A DNA stretch of 64,000 nt, from NCBI RefSeq assembly GCF_905147365.1, contig NC_056416.1:20001-84000 (forward strand), read 5' to 3'. The translations under genes and the position numbers were made by a program. Below the pieces are notes generated by a model. The model did not search any database, was not told the DNA's origin, and worked only from the letters and a program-made list of their open reading frames with translations. Shown here piece after piece: positions 40,301 through 50,200 of the stretch; positions within the stretch are counted from its first letter, which is position 1, and every line of letters begins with the position of its first letter. This stretch comes from Aricia agestis (Eukaryota; Arthropoda; Insecta; Lepidoptera; Lycaenidae).

Positions 40301-42959
40301 GTTCTGCACCTATTTTAAATGGGATAAAATATGTCATTGAAAAAAAAATAACACCCATTTTTTTTGGTTAAATGGGTTCTCCTAATGATACCTAAGCCTT
40401 GGAAAAAATTTGGCAGGATGGTTTAATTGCACTCTGTATAATATAACTAAAAAGTTCTGGTTTCTGTAGTTTTTTTAACTTTAGGTTTAACTAATTGGTT
40501 TTTCCTTATTTTTTACAGAGTCGTACCAAATGAAGTAGCCAATGAACTTAAAAATAAAATGAAATGTGTTCATGCTGTGACTAATAATGGTAGTAATGTT
40601 GAAAATGATAGTATTTCATTTGATGAGAATGATTCTGCTGTAAATAAAAACCAAATATACTCCACTACCATAACACTTGGACAAAAAGACACTTTACAGG
40701 AACTTGAATTGGGACAAAGGTACTAAAATGTATTATTACGAGTCCTAAAAATGTATCAACTAAAACATTTTTAACAAGAGAAAAATATTTTGCTCAAACT
40801 TTTGTACTGTCTAGGTCAGTGTTACTCAACCTTTCTTTCATGCGGGCCACAAACATTATAGTGTTTGTGTTGTGACTTGTGGCCCTCTACCAAAATTATT
40901 TGTACTTATTACATTTCAAATATTATTATAATTCTGGCACATTTTATATTTGGTTTAATCAAGTTTTTCAATATTTTATGTAATTTAAAATGGGAACAAA
41001 TATAATGACCACCAAAAAATGCACTGATACCCTAAACTTGTTTACCAAAAAAAGATAATTAACACCAAAAAAATATAGTCTAAAATTGCAATACTACCAG
41101 CTATTTTAGTCATGACAACACTTCAAATTGTAATCGAACACCAAATATAGTAATGATCACCAAATAAAGTAAATGATCACCAAATAAAGTAAATGATCAA
41201 CAAATATAGTAAATGACCACCAAATATAGTAAATGATCACCAAATATAGTAAATGATCACTAAATATAGTAAATGATCACCAAATATAGTAAATGATCAC
41301 CAAATCCTTGTGAGCAAATCAACGCGATATTTTTGTCCAAATAAATCACTACGATTGACAAAACATGTAACAAGCATATTATTAACAAAGTAGTCGGCCA
41401 AGTGTGAGTCGGACATGGAGGGTTCTGTACCGTTATAAAACAAAATTAGACCTAAAATTGTGTTTTTGTATGGGAGCCCCCCTCAAAATAATAATTTTAT
41501 TTTGTTTTAGTACTTGCAACAGATATACACAATCTGTACATTTTTTAAGAAGTCTAGCTGGAGTGGTTCTTGAAATACAATACAGCCTAGGCCCTAGAGA
41601 TAGACAGACGGACGGACAGACGGACAGACATAGAAGTCTCAGTAATAGAGTCCCGCTTTTAGGGTTCCGTACCCAAAGGGTACAAACGGGACTCTTTTAC
41701 TAAGACTTCGATGTCTGTCTGTCCGTCTATATGTCTTCTTCTCTTTAATAGGATATTTACTAAATAAAAAATATATTTAGTTATAATTCTACATTAAAAT
41801 ACTAACGTATAATGTTGGTGATCGTTTAATACTTTTGGTTTAAGTAACAATGATTTATTTGGAGTCATTTTGCATAAATTGGATATCGAGATAATAAATC
41901 TTTGGTGATCATTTTACATTAAAATGCTTACTAGCATTTTAATGTAAAATGATCACCAAAGATAAAGATAGATATAAGATATAGTATAATGTTGGTGATC
42001 ATTTACTAATTTTGGTGATCATTTTACTTTAAAATGATAGTATAATGTTGGTGATCATTTACTAATTTTGTTGATCATTTACTTATTTTGGCGATCTTTT
42101 ACTATTTTTGGTTTTAAGATGTTAAATCTTTGGTTATCATTTTACATTAAAATGGTGGTCTGTATGTTATAATGGTGAAATGTTACTATTTCTGGTGATC
42201 AGTTAATTATAAGCCATTTAAAATTTGTGTTTGGTGTCTACTCTTTTTTGACAAGTTAATATAGTTTATTATTCTAGGTCTATATCCCAATATAACTAAG
42301 GTGAATCAAAAATTACAAATATGAGTGAGCCCTGCCTTGTTTTATCTTGCCATGGTAAATGCATTAATAATTTGTTTTTTTTTTACAGAATTATACGAGA
42401 TAATCAGTATCAAAATGAGACTGATTCTATTTGGACTAGCAGTAATAGTACAGCAGCAGCAGATGTTGTTGATGTTGAAAGTGAATATAAAACCACTGAG
42501 AAGTGTGACTCGGGTGCCAGTGCCAAGAAGAAAAAATATTCATTTGAACAAAAGGACCCTTCAAAGGTGGAATTAGAGAAAAGTGCAGAAAATGATATTT
42601 CAAATAACAGTAACATACATTATTTGAGTACAGATGAAGTTCAAGATGAATTAGAAGTAATGAAGATAAATGCTTTAGCCCTACTAGACAGCAGTTTCAG
42701 TGTTTGCTCCAATAGAAGTCAGAACAGTAGCAACATAGGAGGTACCCGTAAAAGAAAGAGAGTTCGCAGGAAACGTCAACAAGTCTTATTACCAGAAGAA
42801 ATGTCTGAAAATAACATCGAAAATGATAATTTCAAGGACATTCTTCCTCATGAAAACGAAATTAACAATGTGACTGAATGCCCTAAGACTCTGGCTGTTT
42901 TACATAATGAGGAGATATGCATTAGAAAACCTCGCATTGTAAAGTCTATATTAGAATGA
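31328..42959 (+). CDS. Coilin-like protein (Cajal body), three exons
   Basis: Exons 31,328-31,614, 40,519-40,719 and 42,389-42,959 join in frame (phase 2 at both introns; GT-AG sites GTGAGT/TTTTACAG and GTACTA/TTTTTACAG) to give 352 residues. Residues ~25-100 match the coilin N-terminal self-association domain in pattern: RISVCLKRYF, then KTVKWLEKKIKKLF, then SRGHLLPPSERLGLLNADDI, with EVVP continuing across the first splice. The middle is acidic and Ser/Asn-rich; a basic cluster RKRKRVRRKRQQ near residue 285 looks like a nuclear localisation signal. Coilin scaffolds Cajal bodies in snRNP maturation. No C-terminal Tudor-like domain is evident. A donor-like GTAAAG at ~42,938 could lead to further exons, and an acceptor-led 41-codon frame at 53,037-53,162 is one candidate. 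Intron 1 is 8.9 kb, full of repeats. Identity rests on domain pattern only. Confidence 0.7.
31679..31779. mobile_element. Small inverted-repeat element
   Basis: ATTAAGCTTAGGC and GCCTAAGCTTAAT form a 13-bp perfect inverted repeat ~75 bp apart. Probable MITE inside coilin intron 1. Confidence 0.5.
31799..32212. mobile_element. 414-bp MITE flanked by TTA
   Basis: Imperfect ~40-bp inverted ends (AGGGTCACAGCACACATTGA / CATATGTGTGATATGACCT region, both reaching AAAGGGATCG) flanked by TTA at 31,796-31,798 and 32,213-32,215. Interior with repeated ACGTAAG words. Harbinger-like by its 3-bp duplication. Confidence 0.6.
32260..32458. mobile_element. 199-bp mariner-type MITE flanked by TA
   Basis: Ends GGTCTACCAGAATCTGATGG and CCATCAATTTCTGGTAGACC are inverted repeats with two mismatches in 20, flanked by TA on both sides (32,258-32,259; 32,459-32,460), as for Tc1/mariner MITEs. 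Lies in coilin intron 1. Confidence 0.75.
32461..33116. other. Intron sequence, nothing recognised
   Basis: AT-rich intronic DNA of the coilin-like gene with scattered GCAGTAAA/GGCGGTAAA words at 32,940-33,115 that may be remains of a repeat. No coding signal. Confidence 0.5.
33117..33300 (+). repeat. Dispersed CGGCCAAGTGCGAGTCG element, fragment
   Basis: Begins CGGCCAAGTGCGAGTCGAAC and GGGTTCCGTGCCGTTATAAA, the same head as at 41,396, 52,500 (reverse) and 59,757. A very abundant short element in lepidopteran genomes, to my knowledge; class not settled here. Confidence 0.65.
33447..33678. repeat. ~230-bp AT-rich foldback
   Basis: AAATTAATTATTTCGTATTT at the left is matched by AAATACGAAATAATTAATTT at the right, and the arms continue inward for about 100 bp with few mismatches. 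Probable palindromic MITE in coilin intron 1. Confidence 0.75.
33679..34800. other. Intron sequence, nothing recognised
   Basis: AT-rich intronic DNA. No open frame, RNA gene or convincing element boundary. Confidence 0.5.
34805..34930. repeat. Clustered GGCCGAAACC repeats and a possible hAT end
   Basis: Short inverted and direct GGTTTCGG/CCGAAACC words end in TTCGGTCGGTCACTAC, which resembles a hAT-type terminus with subterminal repeats. The opposite end was not found, so this may be a solo end. Confidence 0.45.
35030..38215 (-). pseudogene. Decayed CR1-like non-LTR retrotransposon
   Basis: Minus-strand remnants in correct order. Cys-rich segment CYSCDK...CSYCQK...CTEC (38,098-38,210), a PHD-like finger as found in CR1-type ORF1. 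ORF1 remainder (37,770-38,069, acidic/coiled). Endonuclease pieces with MHVNIRSLIKNF (37,327-37,611), IFIGDININ (37,049-37,288) and KSCIDYIFVRS (36,846-37,085). RT pieces with NPYKSLGVDNI (35,940-36,158), FIDYSKAFDNLRHDLLI (35,555-35,842), and GTAQGSVIGP and FADDTCLVAS (35,233-35,424). Frameshifts and stops break every domain, and a 216-bp tandem duplication (36,232-36,680) sits between EN and RT. It lies antisense in coilin intron 1. Confidence 0.78.
36232..36680. repeat. 216-bp tandem duplication within the CR1-like remnant
   Basis: ACATTTGATTGAAATTGGTA at 36,232 recurs at 36,448; the two units are almost identical through to AATTAGTATT. Confidence 0.85.
38471..38975. mobile_element. 505-bp foldback element with ~200-bp arms
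   Basis: Left arm starts CTGTAAACATCAGAACTAGT, right arm ends in its complement ACTAGTTCTGATGTTTACAG. Arms run ~200 bp with few mismatches and include CCTATTTCTGG and GTTCCAACCTAACCTAACCT. The loop region has a long poly(C) run (38,679-38,708). No protein. Palindromic foldback transposon in coilin intron 1. Confidence 0.8.
39453..39762. mobile_element. Nested palindromic element (~310 bp)
   Basis: Outer arms (39,453-39,510 with GACAAACTGTGGACATAAAC; 39,700-39,762) enclose inner arms: CGTTCCGATCTTT / AAAGATCGGAACG and ATGCCACTTTATGACAGACT / AGTCTGTCATAAAGTGCCAT. The whole folds into one long hairpin. Confidence 0.75.
40074..40436. mobile_element. 363-bp MITE flanked by TA
   Basis: Inverted ends CAGGGTGGAATTAAACCTTC / GGTTTAATTGCACTCTG extend to ~34 bp (both reach CCTGCCAAATTTT), flanked by TA. 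Tc1/mariner-type MITE, immediately upstream of coilin exon 2. Confidence 0.75.
40985..42215. mobile_element. Repeat with inverted TGATCACCAAA arrays
   Basis: On the left, 20-bp units CACCAAATATAGTAAATGAT repeat in tandem (41,145-41,305). On the right the reverse complement form TTGGTGATCATTTACT recurs (41,815-42,210). The symmetry suggests subterminal repeats of one non-autonomous element, with another dispersed element (41,395-41,730) inserted between. Precise ends are unclear. Lies in coilin intron 2. Confidence 0.6.
41395..41735 (+). repeat. Dispersed CGGCCAAGTG...GGGTTCCGTACCC element
   Basis: Head CGGCCAAGTGTGAGTCGGAC, internal TTGTATGGGAGCCCCCCTCA, GACAGACGGACGGACAGACG microsatellite and GGGTTCCGTACCCAAAGGGT. 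Same family as the copies at 55.5 and 59.8-61.1 kb. Confidence 0.7.
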
Positions 42960-43290
42960 ACTTAAAAGCAGACAAAAAAAATTTAATATCTACATATTAT
43001 TAATTATTATTATTCATTTACTCATTAATAAAGAATATTATGATCAATTTAGTGTCTTATTAATTATGATGATGCATGTTGTATGTGTCTATAATATCTT
43101 CCGGTAGTTTTCGTTTGGGTTCGATAAGCCACTGACATAGTATGTACTACGTACTAGACTCAACAACGCAACGCAATGCTTGGTCACATTCAACGTAATC
43201 TATATAGCAGCAGTGCACTTAGTCGCCCGCAAGCTCTTCTGCACGCCAGACGTACCACAATCAAAAACGAAACCAAAAAAAGTCGCAAAA
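42960..43290. promoter_or_regulatory. 3' flank of the coilin-like gene
   Basis: AATAAA at ~43,027, 70 bp after the stop codon, is a candidate polyadenylation signal. Nothing else recognised up to the THAP-like exon. Confidence 0.4.
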
Positions 43291-43377
43291 ATGCCTAGTT
43301 TTGGGTTAAGATACTGCAAAAATGATTCCAGTAACACTTCCAAATGCAACGGAATAACATTTCATCGGTATCAGCAT
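43291..43377 (+). pseudogene. Orphan THAP-domain first exon, degenerate
   Basis: Starts ATG and reads MPSFGLRYCKNDSSN...GITFHR, then GTATCAG as a possible donor. THAP zinc fingers begin M-P-x-x-C-x(2-4)-C and contain [IV]x-FHR[FY]P, so this is a recognisable N-terminal half. The first zinc-binding Cys is replaced by Gly and no partner exon was found. THAP domains occur in host regulators and in P-element-like transposases. Likely a relic. Confidence 0.5.
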
Positions 43378-44326
43378 TCTTATTTAATTATTTTCAATTA
43401 AAATACGAACATTCAATTACTAGGCGAAGACGCGCGCCATTTTGCATTGTCATAGAGTAGTGTAGATTCAGAGTGTAATGTAGGCAGAATACAGATCTAT
43501 GATAAGACGACGTTGAGTTTTTGGAAGAATGTGAAAGAGTGATGTTGTGTTTTTGTATAATTTTCCTAAAATTGTGTTATCTGGGTTTTTAATGTGTAAT
43601 ATTGGTAGGATATTAACCATTAAATATTCGTTATCGTGCACAAGTGTGGGAAAGTGATGTAATAACCAGAAACGTGCTCTTTTGTGTTCCCTCCAAAACT
43701 CCATCAAAAGTTTCAGTAAAGCGTCCTACCACTTTACTGAATCGACCGACTTTACTTCTTGACTGTATTGACTTTATACTTAGACTTTAACTAGACTTTA
43801 GACCTGACTGACCTGACGATAATATAGAAAAAATTGTATAAAGAATATTGTTTTCCCGCCATAATATTATACTCGACACTGGCCATGGTTATAGCCGAAG
43901 TGCCATTATATGAAAAAAAATAAAAATAAGACGACGATGAATGAAGTACTTACCCACGTAGACGAGTTTGTATTTTGGTAATATGTATTTAAAATATTAC
44001 GTATATTATACATGCGTACATTATAATAATTTTATTATGGTACATATTTGAAAATATTTAAGTAATTTAAATAAGGTAATTAGCTATAGTGGACTATGGA
44101 TCCATATTAATTATACATTTTATAAAAAAGTAATTTTTTATTTTTATTTTATCCACTTACTCAAATAGACTCTGCACTCATACGAGTGTAGGCACTAAAC
44201 TGTGTCACTTCTGCGGTACTGATCTATAGCAATCACCGCCCCGCCTCCCACCCCGCTCATACCTCAAGTGCGACATGTTTTTTGTTCGCAATAGCTGCTC
44301 TAGTACGCAGTAGGTGCAACCTCACT

Positions 44327-46146
44327 TCAGATTGGCTTTACGTCACCCCGTTTCTTCCATGTGATGATGTGCCGAAGGTCGTCATCTCTTTCTTTAGCCT
44401 TTCTCAAAGCATCATTCCTCAAGAGACCCAAGGGACTTGTTCTCGTTATTTCTCCGCTCCGTGCCTGGGAGGTAACAGTTACCGGGGCTTTCTCCAGTAC
44501 TCGCCCTTTAGTCCTGGATTCTATTCGTTTCCCCTTATCCCAGGCACGGGACGAAACTGCTTGCTTCCTCAGCTCCTCTATTTGTTCCTCGACCCTTTCC
44601 ATCCTTGCCATGTGGGTCAACTTCTGCGGGCAGTTAAGCTGAAGATGGCCCCTCTCACCGCATTTGTAGCACATGACTTCAAATCTTTTCCTTGTGGGAG
44701 CCTTAGCTTCTTTGACTTCCTCAAAGACCTTACGGATCTTATGGGACTGCCGTATGTCATGGCGAACAGCCTCGACCTCCAAAGCGTGTGCCAATGCTTC
44801 CTTCAGCGAGGTATGATGAACAAGCCTTACTGCAGCTCTGACCTCTAGGTCTTTGATTCCGTCGACAAATCTTTGAACAATATTCGTGTCGACCATCTTT
44901 GTGTCAGCTCCTGGGTATGCCTTCCTGACAAGTTTTTCAATTTCCAACGCCCATTGTTGTAATCCTTCTCCTGAGCGTTGGACTCTGTCACGCAGTTGGG
45001 CACGAAACGAGTGCTCCAGGTGTCGCTCCCCGTATCTGGTCCATCAGGTCTTTGAACCCATTTCCTGTATGTGCTTCCAGGATCGACAAGGCTTGCCCTC
45101 TGAGCGCGACAGTGAGAGCGGTCAGGCATTGTTCGTCAGACCATCCATTGGCAGAAGCAACAGCGCTGACGGTAAGCGTTCCAAGAAGTAGTGCCGTCGT
45201 ATGGCGGTACTTTTACTCGTGGCCCGTGTGCCACTCCGGAAGTTGCACTACACGTCGCGACTCCTATGGTTTCCAGGCGCACTACTTTTTTTTGTAGTTC
45301 AGTGAGGCCGGTTTTCACATTTTCCACATCAACCCCTAACCCGGTGACTCGTTCGTCGATTACGTCGATCTTTACGAAGCTTAGTCACCGTGTCACTGAC
45401 ATCCTTTATAGCCAGAAGCGCTTTCTCTTGGAGGTCATATTTTTGCTCTTGTGACTCTTGCAAAGCGCCGAGCTTGCATCTTGTGACTCTTGCAAAGCGC
45501 CGAGCTTGCATCTTGTGACTCTTGCAAAGCGCCGAGCTTGCGGTCTTGTGACTCTTGCAAAGCGTGAATTTCAGCTCTTTGAGAATCTTGTAAAGCGCCG
45601 AGCTTGCGGTCTTGTGACTCTTGCAAAGCGCCGAGCTTGCGGTCTTGGGCCTCCATCATTGCCTTCATTTCAGCTCTTTGCAGCTCCATTAATTCAATTA
45701 GACTTTCTAAGTGAAGAGCCATTTGAGGGGCTGTAGAAGCTACAGGCGAGGCATGGTGGCTGGAGCCAGTAGGCAGGGCTTGAGCAGGCAGGGCCCGGTG
45801 GGCGGTGCCAGTGGCCGTAGCCTGAGTGGGCGTGGCCTGGTGGGCGGGGTCAGTAGGCGGGGGTACGCCCAAGTGGGTGGAGTCTGAGGGGCGTGGCCAG
45901 TGGGCGTATCCCGGTGGGTGGAGCCAGTGGGCGTGGCTTCACCCAAAGTGGGCGGAGCCTGGTGGGCGTGGTCAGTGGGTGGAGCCAGGTGGGCGGGGCC
46001 AGTGAGTGGGGCCTGTCCCTCAGTGGGCGGAGCTTGGCCCCCAGTGGGTGTGGCCTCCGCAAGTCCTCTCTCGGAGTCAATGGCAGCAGCTCGCTGCGCC
46101 CTTGTCCTGACACTCCCCTTAAAGTCCTCTCTCGGAGTCAATGGCA
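44327..46146 (-). pseudogene. Gag-like polyprotein remnant with P/T-rich and ALQESQ repeats
   Basis: Three successive frames. N-terminal (45,740-46,146): MPLTPREDF, then a Pro/Thr-rich segment of short repeats (APPT, ATPT, TGPAH types). Middle (45,435-45,872): heptad-like repeats KLGALQESQD. C-terminal (44,327-44,947): helical capsid-like segment (VQRFVDGIKDLEVRAAVRLV) and one zinc knuckle CYKCGERGHLQLNC. Frameshifts lie near 45,400-45,440 and 44,850-45,130. In this class the protein packages element RNA; this copy cannot encode it. Confidence 0.7.
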
Positions 46147-46173
46147 TCTCCAAATCCCACTTATGACACCAGT

Positions 46174-46616
46174 TGTTACGTGCAAGGGTTCGAGGATTTG
46201 GAGAGAAAGACCTGCTGAGTGCTGACTCTCTTGAAGACTTTATTAACACTATGACTAGCACATTACTAATCCTAGGTCCAAACACTAAGCACTAAGTCCA
46301 AACACTGTCGGCACTATCACTGTCCTAGGTCGTAGCCAAGTCGTAGGTTTCACTGGTTCACTCACTATTGATCACTCCGAAGTCGCCTTGATGATCGCTC
46401 AGACGAAACTGAACTGAACTGCCGGGCCGTCTACCTGCGGCTTTTTATATGGCGAGACGAATTCCAGAAAGTTCCCGATTCACGTAAACAAGTAAACAAG
46501 TGGAACTTTCTAGAAGGCTCGAGAATGTACCGATTTATGTGTAGTGTGTCCCCTGATCAGCTTCGTTGGTTTGCCGCTAGATGGCACCACATGTCCGTAT
46601 ACCGTGTACCGTAACA
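46174..46616 (-). repeat. LTR (443 bp)
   Basis: Begins TGTTACGGTACACGG and ends CTTGCACGTAACA on the minus strand, with TG...CA termini and a 7-bp inverted end TGTTACG/CGTAACA. It contains sequence suggesting a promoter (CTTTTTATATGGCG on +, read reverse) and lies directly upstream of the primer-binding-like site. Confidence 0.65.
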
Positions 46617-46744
46617 ATATTTTAAATACGGTTAGGTACTAAGTATATAAACTATTTTATAGTAACTTAAACAGAATCAAATCATTCCCAGTGTCAACAA
46701 AAAAGCGGGAACATAGAATCACAGATTATTGTAATATTTTATGT

Positions 46745-46830
46745 AATCGAATACTCATGGTTATAAAACTTCTAAAGTTTTATAACCATGAGTTAGTTCA
46801 GAACTTTAGAAGTTTTATGACCATGAGTCA
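46745..46830. repeat. Hairpin with an extra arm
   Basis: ACTCATGGTTATAAAACTTC and its complement form a perfect hairpin; a third partial copy (ACTTTAGAAGTTTTATGACC) follows. Confidence 0.55.
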
Positions 46831-46904
46831 TAGATAAAGTATTATAGTATAGATGTAGTCTTAGCCCGTCATCGCGTGGCCATTTTGTGCATATTTTCAT
46901 ACAA

Positions 46905-47135
46905 GGAGCGTGCGTTTATTTTCTTGAATATTTCTATTTGTCGATTATTTTGGAGCACATTATGATACAGGACAGAAGGTCAATTAGTTCATGATATCGA
47001 TTAACTATAGTTCAAGTGATGAGAATCCGTAAACACACGTAAAAAGCTATGCAATTTTTATTGCCAAATTATTAATTGATGTGACATTTTTAGCACTAAG
47101 TCCTTATATAGCACGAATAAGGGATTAATAAACTT
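46905..47135 (+). repeat. Dispersed repeat copy 2 (empty-site copy)
   Basis: Uninterrupted counterpart of the repeat split at 22.2-24.5 kb. It shows single copies of ATTTTTAG and TTA where the hAT-like element and the small MITE have inserted in the other copy. Confidence 0.8.
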
Positions 47136-47142
47136 ATAAATT

Positions 47143-49564
47143 GAGGCATGGAATTTACAAATGGGCTAAGTGCCAAAAAAAGCAAAATTTAAATTTTACC
47201 TTTCAAAGGATCTATGTTGTGCTGCCATTTCATGTCATAGGTGCAAAGTGCCTACAACATTTTATTCTAATTTTGGTAATTTTTCATAGATGGCGTTGGG
47301 TATAAGTGCCAAAGATTTTTTCTTTACAAATGGGTCGCGCGTGTATTTGATCGTAGTAAATGTCAAAGTCAAAATAATCGTTTGGTGGTGATTTGTCAAT
47401 GAATAAAAGTTTCTTTATTCATTGTGATTTGTTTGTTTGTTAAAATTTATATAATAGAGACTAGAGAGTATTGTGAAAATGAGTGATTCTAGTAAAACTA
47501 AAAATAAAACATTAATAAGAAAATCTTTGAAAGAAAGAGGAAAGAGTTATGTTAGCAGGAAAGGAAAAGTCATGCCGCCAAAAAAACCACCTTCTATGCT
47601 GGTTAGTACATTGTTTTTGTTTCTTAAAGTTGTTTAGTTTAATAATATCTTATCTTCGCTAATCAACTATCTTTGTTGCAGAAAATATGCAAATGTAAGA
47701 ACCAATGCGATACAATAGACCATGACATGAAATTAACTTTATTTGACAAGTTCTACCGAGAAGGTTTAAAAACACAAAGAACATATTTGATGGGGCTGTT
47801 GCATCTGCATAACATTAAGCGACGCCGACATGGTAATTATGATGTACCATCTGAAAGTAGACGACAAGCTACTATTTTTTATTTTATACCTAAAGGTGAT
47901 GGCACATTAGTACCAGTTTGCAAAAAAACATTCATGGATGTTTTTGCGATTTCTAAAAAAGAAATAGAGACAATGATTCGTAAAAAGAAGCATGGCGATA
48001 CATCATTTACTGACAAAAGGACTTCACACCAAACATCAAAATATACTGAATTAGATGTGCTGAGAATTAAAGATCACATTAATATGTTCCCCCGAGATGA
48101 GAGTCATTATACACGAGCAAAAAGCTCAAAAGAGTATCTTAGCCCTGATTTGAATATACATAGGTGTTTTAAATCCTTTAATGAAATGCACCCTGATAAC
48201 CAAGTATCATATAAGTTTTACAGAAAAATATTTTTGAGAGATTTTCCTAATTTAAAGTTCAAGAGACCTAGGACTGATACTTGTAAAGTTTGTGATCGCT
48301 TGTCGGCAACAGTGCGTTCTCAAAATTCAGGTAGTCGGTCTGCAAAAATTGCTTTAGAACTACATCACCGGAAAGCAGAAAAATCCCGTGAGCAAATGGG
48401 CATAGATAGGCAGCAGTCTCAACTACCAGGTAGTACTACTGTCACACTAGCCATAGATCTTCAGCAGGTGCTCTTCGTGCCCACTCTAACTCACTCAGAG
48501 ATGTTTTACAAACGGCAGCTTAGCTGTTATAACCTATGCATCAATGTGGCTGATATTGGGAACTCTTTCATGTGTCTTTGGCATGAAGGAATCTGTAGCA
48601 GAGGAGGCAATGAAATAGCGTCATGCCTACTGACTTTTATAAATAAAGGAATAATTACAAAAAAGGACCATCTTATAATATGGTGCGATAACTGTGCCGG
48701 CCAAAATAAAAACAGAATGATGCTTTTCTTATTGATGTATTTAGTGGCAAATGGCCACTTTAAATCAATCGAACAGAAATTTTTAATAACAGGTCATAGT
48801 TTCCTACAGTGTGATAGAGACTTTGGAATCATAGAAAAAAGAAAAAAGGTTATGAAAAGTTATGTACCTCAGGACCTAAAAAAAGTAATTTCTGGTGCAA
48901 AAAATACAGCAAAACCTTTCCAGGTGATTGATATGACAAGTGACTGTTTTTTTGACCTCCAAGCTGCTGCAGATGACATAATTGTGACTAAAAAACTGAA
49001 TATCTCAACAGCATCTCGGTTGTTAGTAAGGGAAGATAAGCCAGGTGTAGTGCATGTAAAAGAAAATTTAGGAGACTTGGAACCATGGAAAGAAATAAAT
49101 GTATTGAAAAGAGGGAAATCTATTTCAGACTTAAAAAATGTGGAGTTACGTCGACTTGTGGCTAAAAATACTATAAGCAGAGAAAAGAAGAAGGACTTAG
49201 AAAGTATGATTGAATACTTGCCAGAAAATTATCAAGAATTCTACAGGAATTTGTGTAATAACTAATTATTTCAGAATATTGGCACTTAGCCCCAACAATA
49301 ATTAACATGGTAATTAGCCCATATGTAAAGCAAATATCTTGTCATTTGACCCATTTCTTTATTGATTAAAATAATATTGATTTGTTTTCAGAAATAACTT
49401 ACTACTAATATTATTAAATGGTACATGTGTAAACAGTACCTATTTGATTTCTGTTTTCATATTATTAATCCAAATAAAACGTTGATTGAAAAGCTAATGC
49501 ATTTTTATTCAATTTCTCAATAATTTTATTTTGGCACTTAGCTCATTTGTAAATTCCATGCCTC
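47143..49564 (+). mobile_element. Intact DNA transposon with 36-bp TIRs, Sola-like
   Basis: Terminal inverted repeats GAGGCATGGAATTTACAAAT-GGGCTAAGTGCCAAAA (47,143-47,178; complement at 49,529-49,564), one mismatch in 36. Flanked by AATT on both sides, consistent with a 4-bp target duplication. Subterminal TTTACAAATGGG and GTGCCAAA words recur near each end. It encodes one intact spliced transposase. GAG...CTC termini with 4-bp duplications agree with what I recall for the Sola superfamily. The high TIR identity and open frame suggest recent activity. Confidence 0.8.
47479..49265 (+). CDS. Putative transposase (DUF7869-type, Sola-like), two exons
   Basis: Exon 1 47,479-47,601 starts MSDSSKTKNKTLIRKSLKER (basic, probably nuclear). 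A short intron (GTTAGT...TTGTTGCAG, 80 bp) leads in phase 0 to exon 2 47,682-49,265, giving 568 residues. Visible: Cys cluster CKCKNQC at ~44, CKVC at ~242, then a probable RNase H-like core. The core has LAID at ~300, IWCDNCAGQNKN at ~377 and GHSFLQCDRDFGIIEK at ~419-426, offering three acidic residues spaced as in DDD/E enzymes. I recognise the CDNCAGQNKN pattern from insect and cnidarian proteins annotated DUF7869. As transposase it would bind the flanking TIRs; no other function is indicated. No stop or frameshift interrupts it. Confidence 0.72.
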
Positions 49565-49568
49565 AATT

Positions 49569-50080
49569 ATCTTATTAGCTTACAAAAATACCAATTGAAA
49601 AGCCCAAAAAAACGTTGTTCAAAACTTACGTATTTAATGTTAAATCCACGTGTTTGAGGCATTTTTTGATTATTCTTATGGTTTATTATTTAGCGGAACC
49701 ATAAAACTCAACAATATATAGCATTAAATGTTCACTAAAAACCTTTATTAACACTTTTATTACATGAAATATGCAGACCGACTCCTTTTTTTATGTCCTA
49801 GTAAGTAGGACATAACATTACACGCTTTTGAGGCTTATACACCGATATAAGCCTCTCTCCAGTCTATAGTACCTCAATGGCATGAGTATTCAATTTTCCC
49901 GCTTTTTTAAGTTGACACTGAGACTGACGGCCCGGCCGCACCTGCGTCTATAAAATTGCATTGACTTAAGTGGGACGCGGCATAATGGTCTCTATCAAAT
50001 CAAAATACTGTGGCCGGTCCGCCATTTTATGTTCCGGTTCTCAGAGGTACATAAACTGTCAAAGTGTCGTATTATAGGGA
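49569..50080. other. Intergenic, no gene recognised
   Basis: Mixed AT-rich sequence with a GC-richer stretch at 49,930-49,980. A minus-strand ATG near 49,659 followed after eleven codons by GTAAGT is noted but unsupported. Confidence 0.5.
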
Positions 50081-50084
50081 TGTC

Positions 50085-50200
50085 GAAATTGAAAGAAAAT
50101 ATCGATATATCGATACATCGATATTTGAAAAAATATCAATATCGGTCTCGATATATCGCGAAAAAAATATCGATATATCGGTCAAATTTTTCGACCAATT
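50085..50200. repeat. ATCGATAT-rich subterminal-type repeat
   Basis: Begins TAGGGATGTCGAAATTG, followed by many ATCGATAT words. Resembles a hAT-type end with subterminal repeats; the other end was not found. Confidence 0.4.

Larger units (their letters stand above)
44300..46616 (-). mobile_element. Decayed LTR retrotransposon: 5' LTR plus gag-like region
   Basis: On the minus strand: LTR 46,174-46,616 (443 bp, TGTTACG...CGTAACA), then a primer-binding-like ACTGGTGTCATAAGTGGGAT, then gag-like coding broken by frameshifts. No protease, RT or integrase and no 3' LTR were found in the flanking left sequence, so the element is truncated. Gag and structure suggest the Ty3/Gypsy group. Confidence 0.72.

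Noticed and set aside
43468..43707. 79-codon minus-strand frame (MMEFWREHKRARFW...)
   Set aside because: No recognisable motif, no repeats of it in the window, and no splice context; could not be supported.
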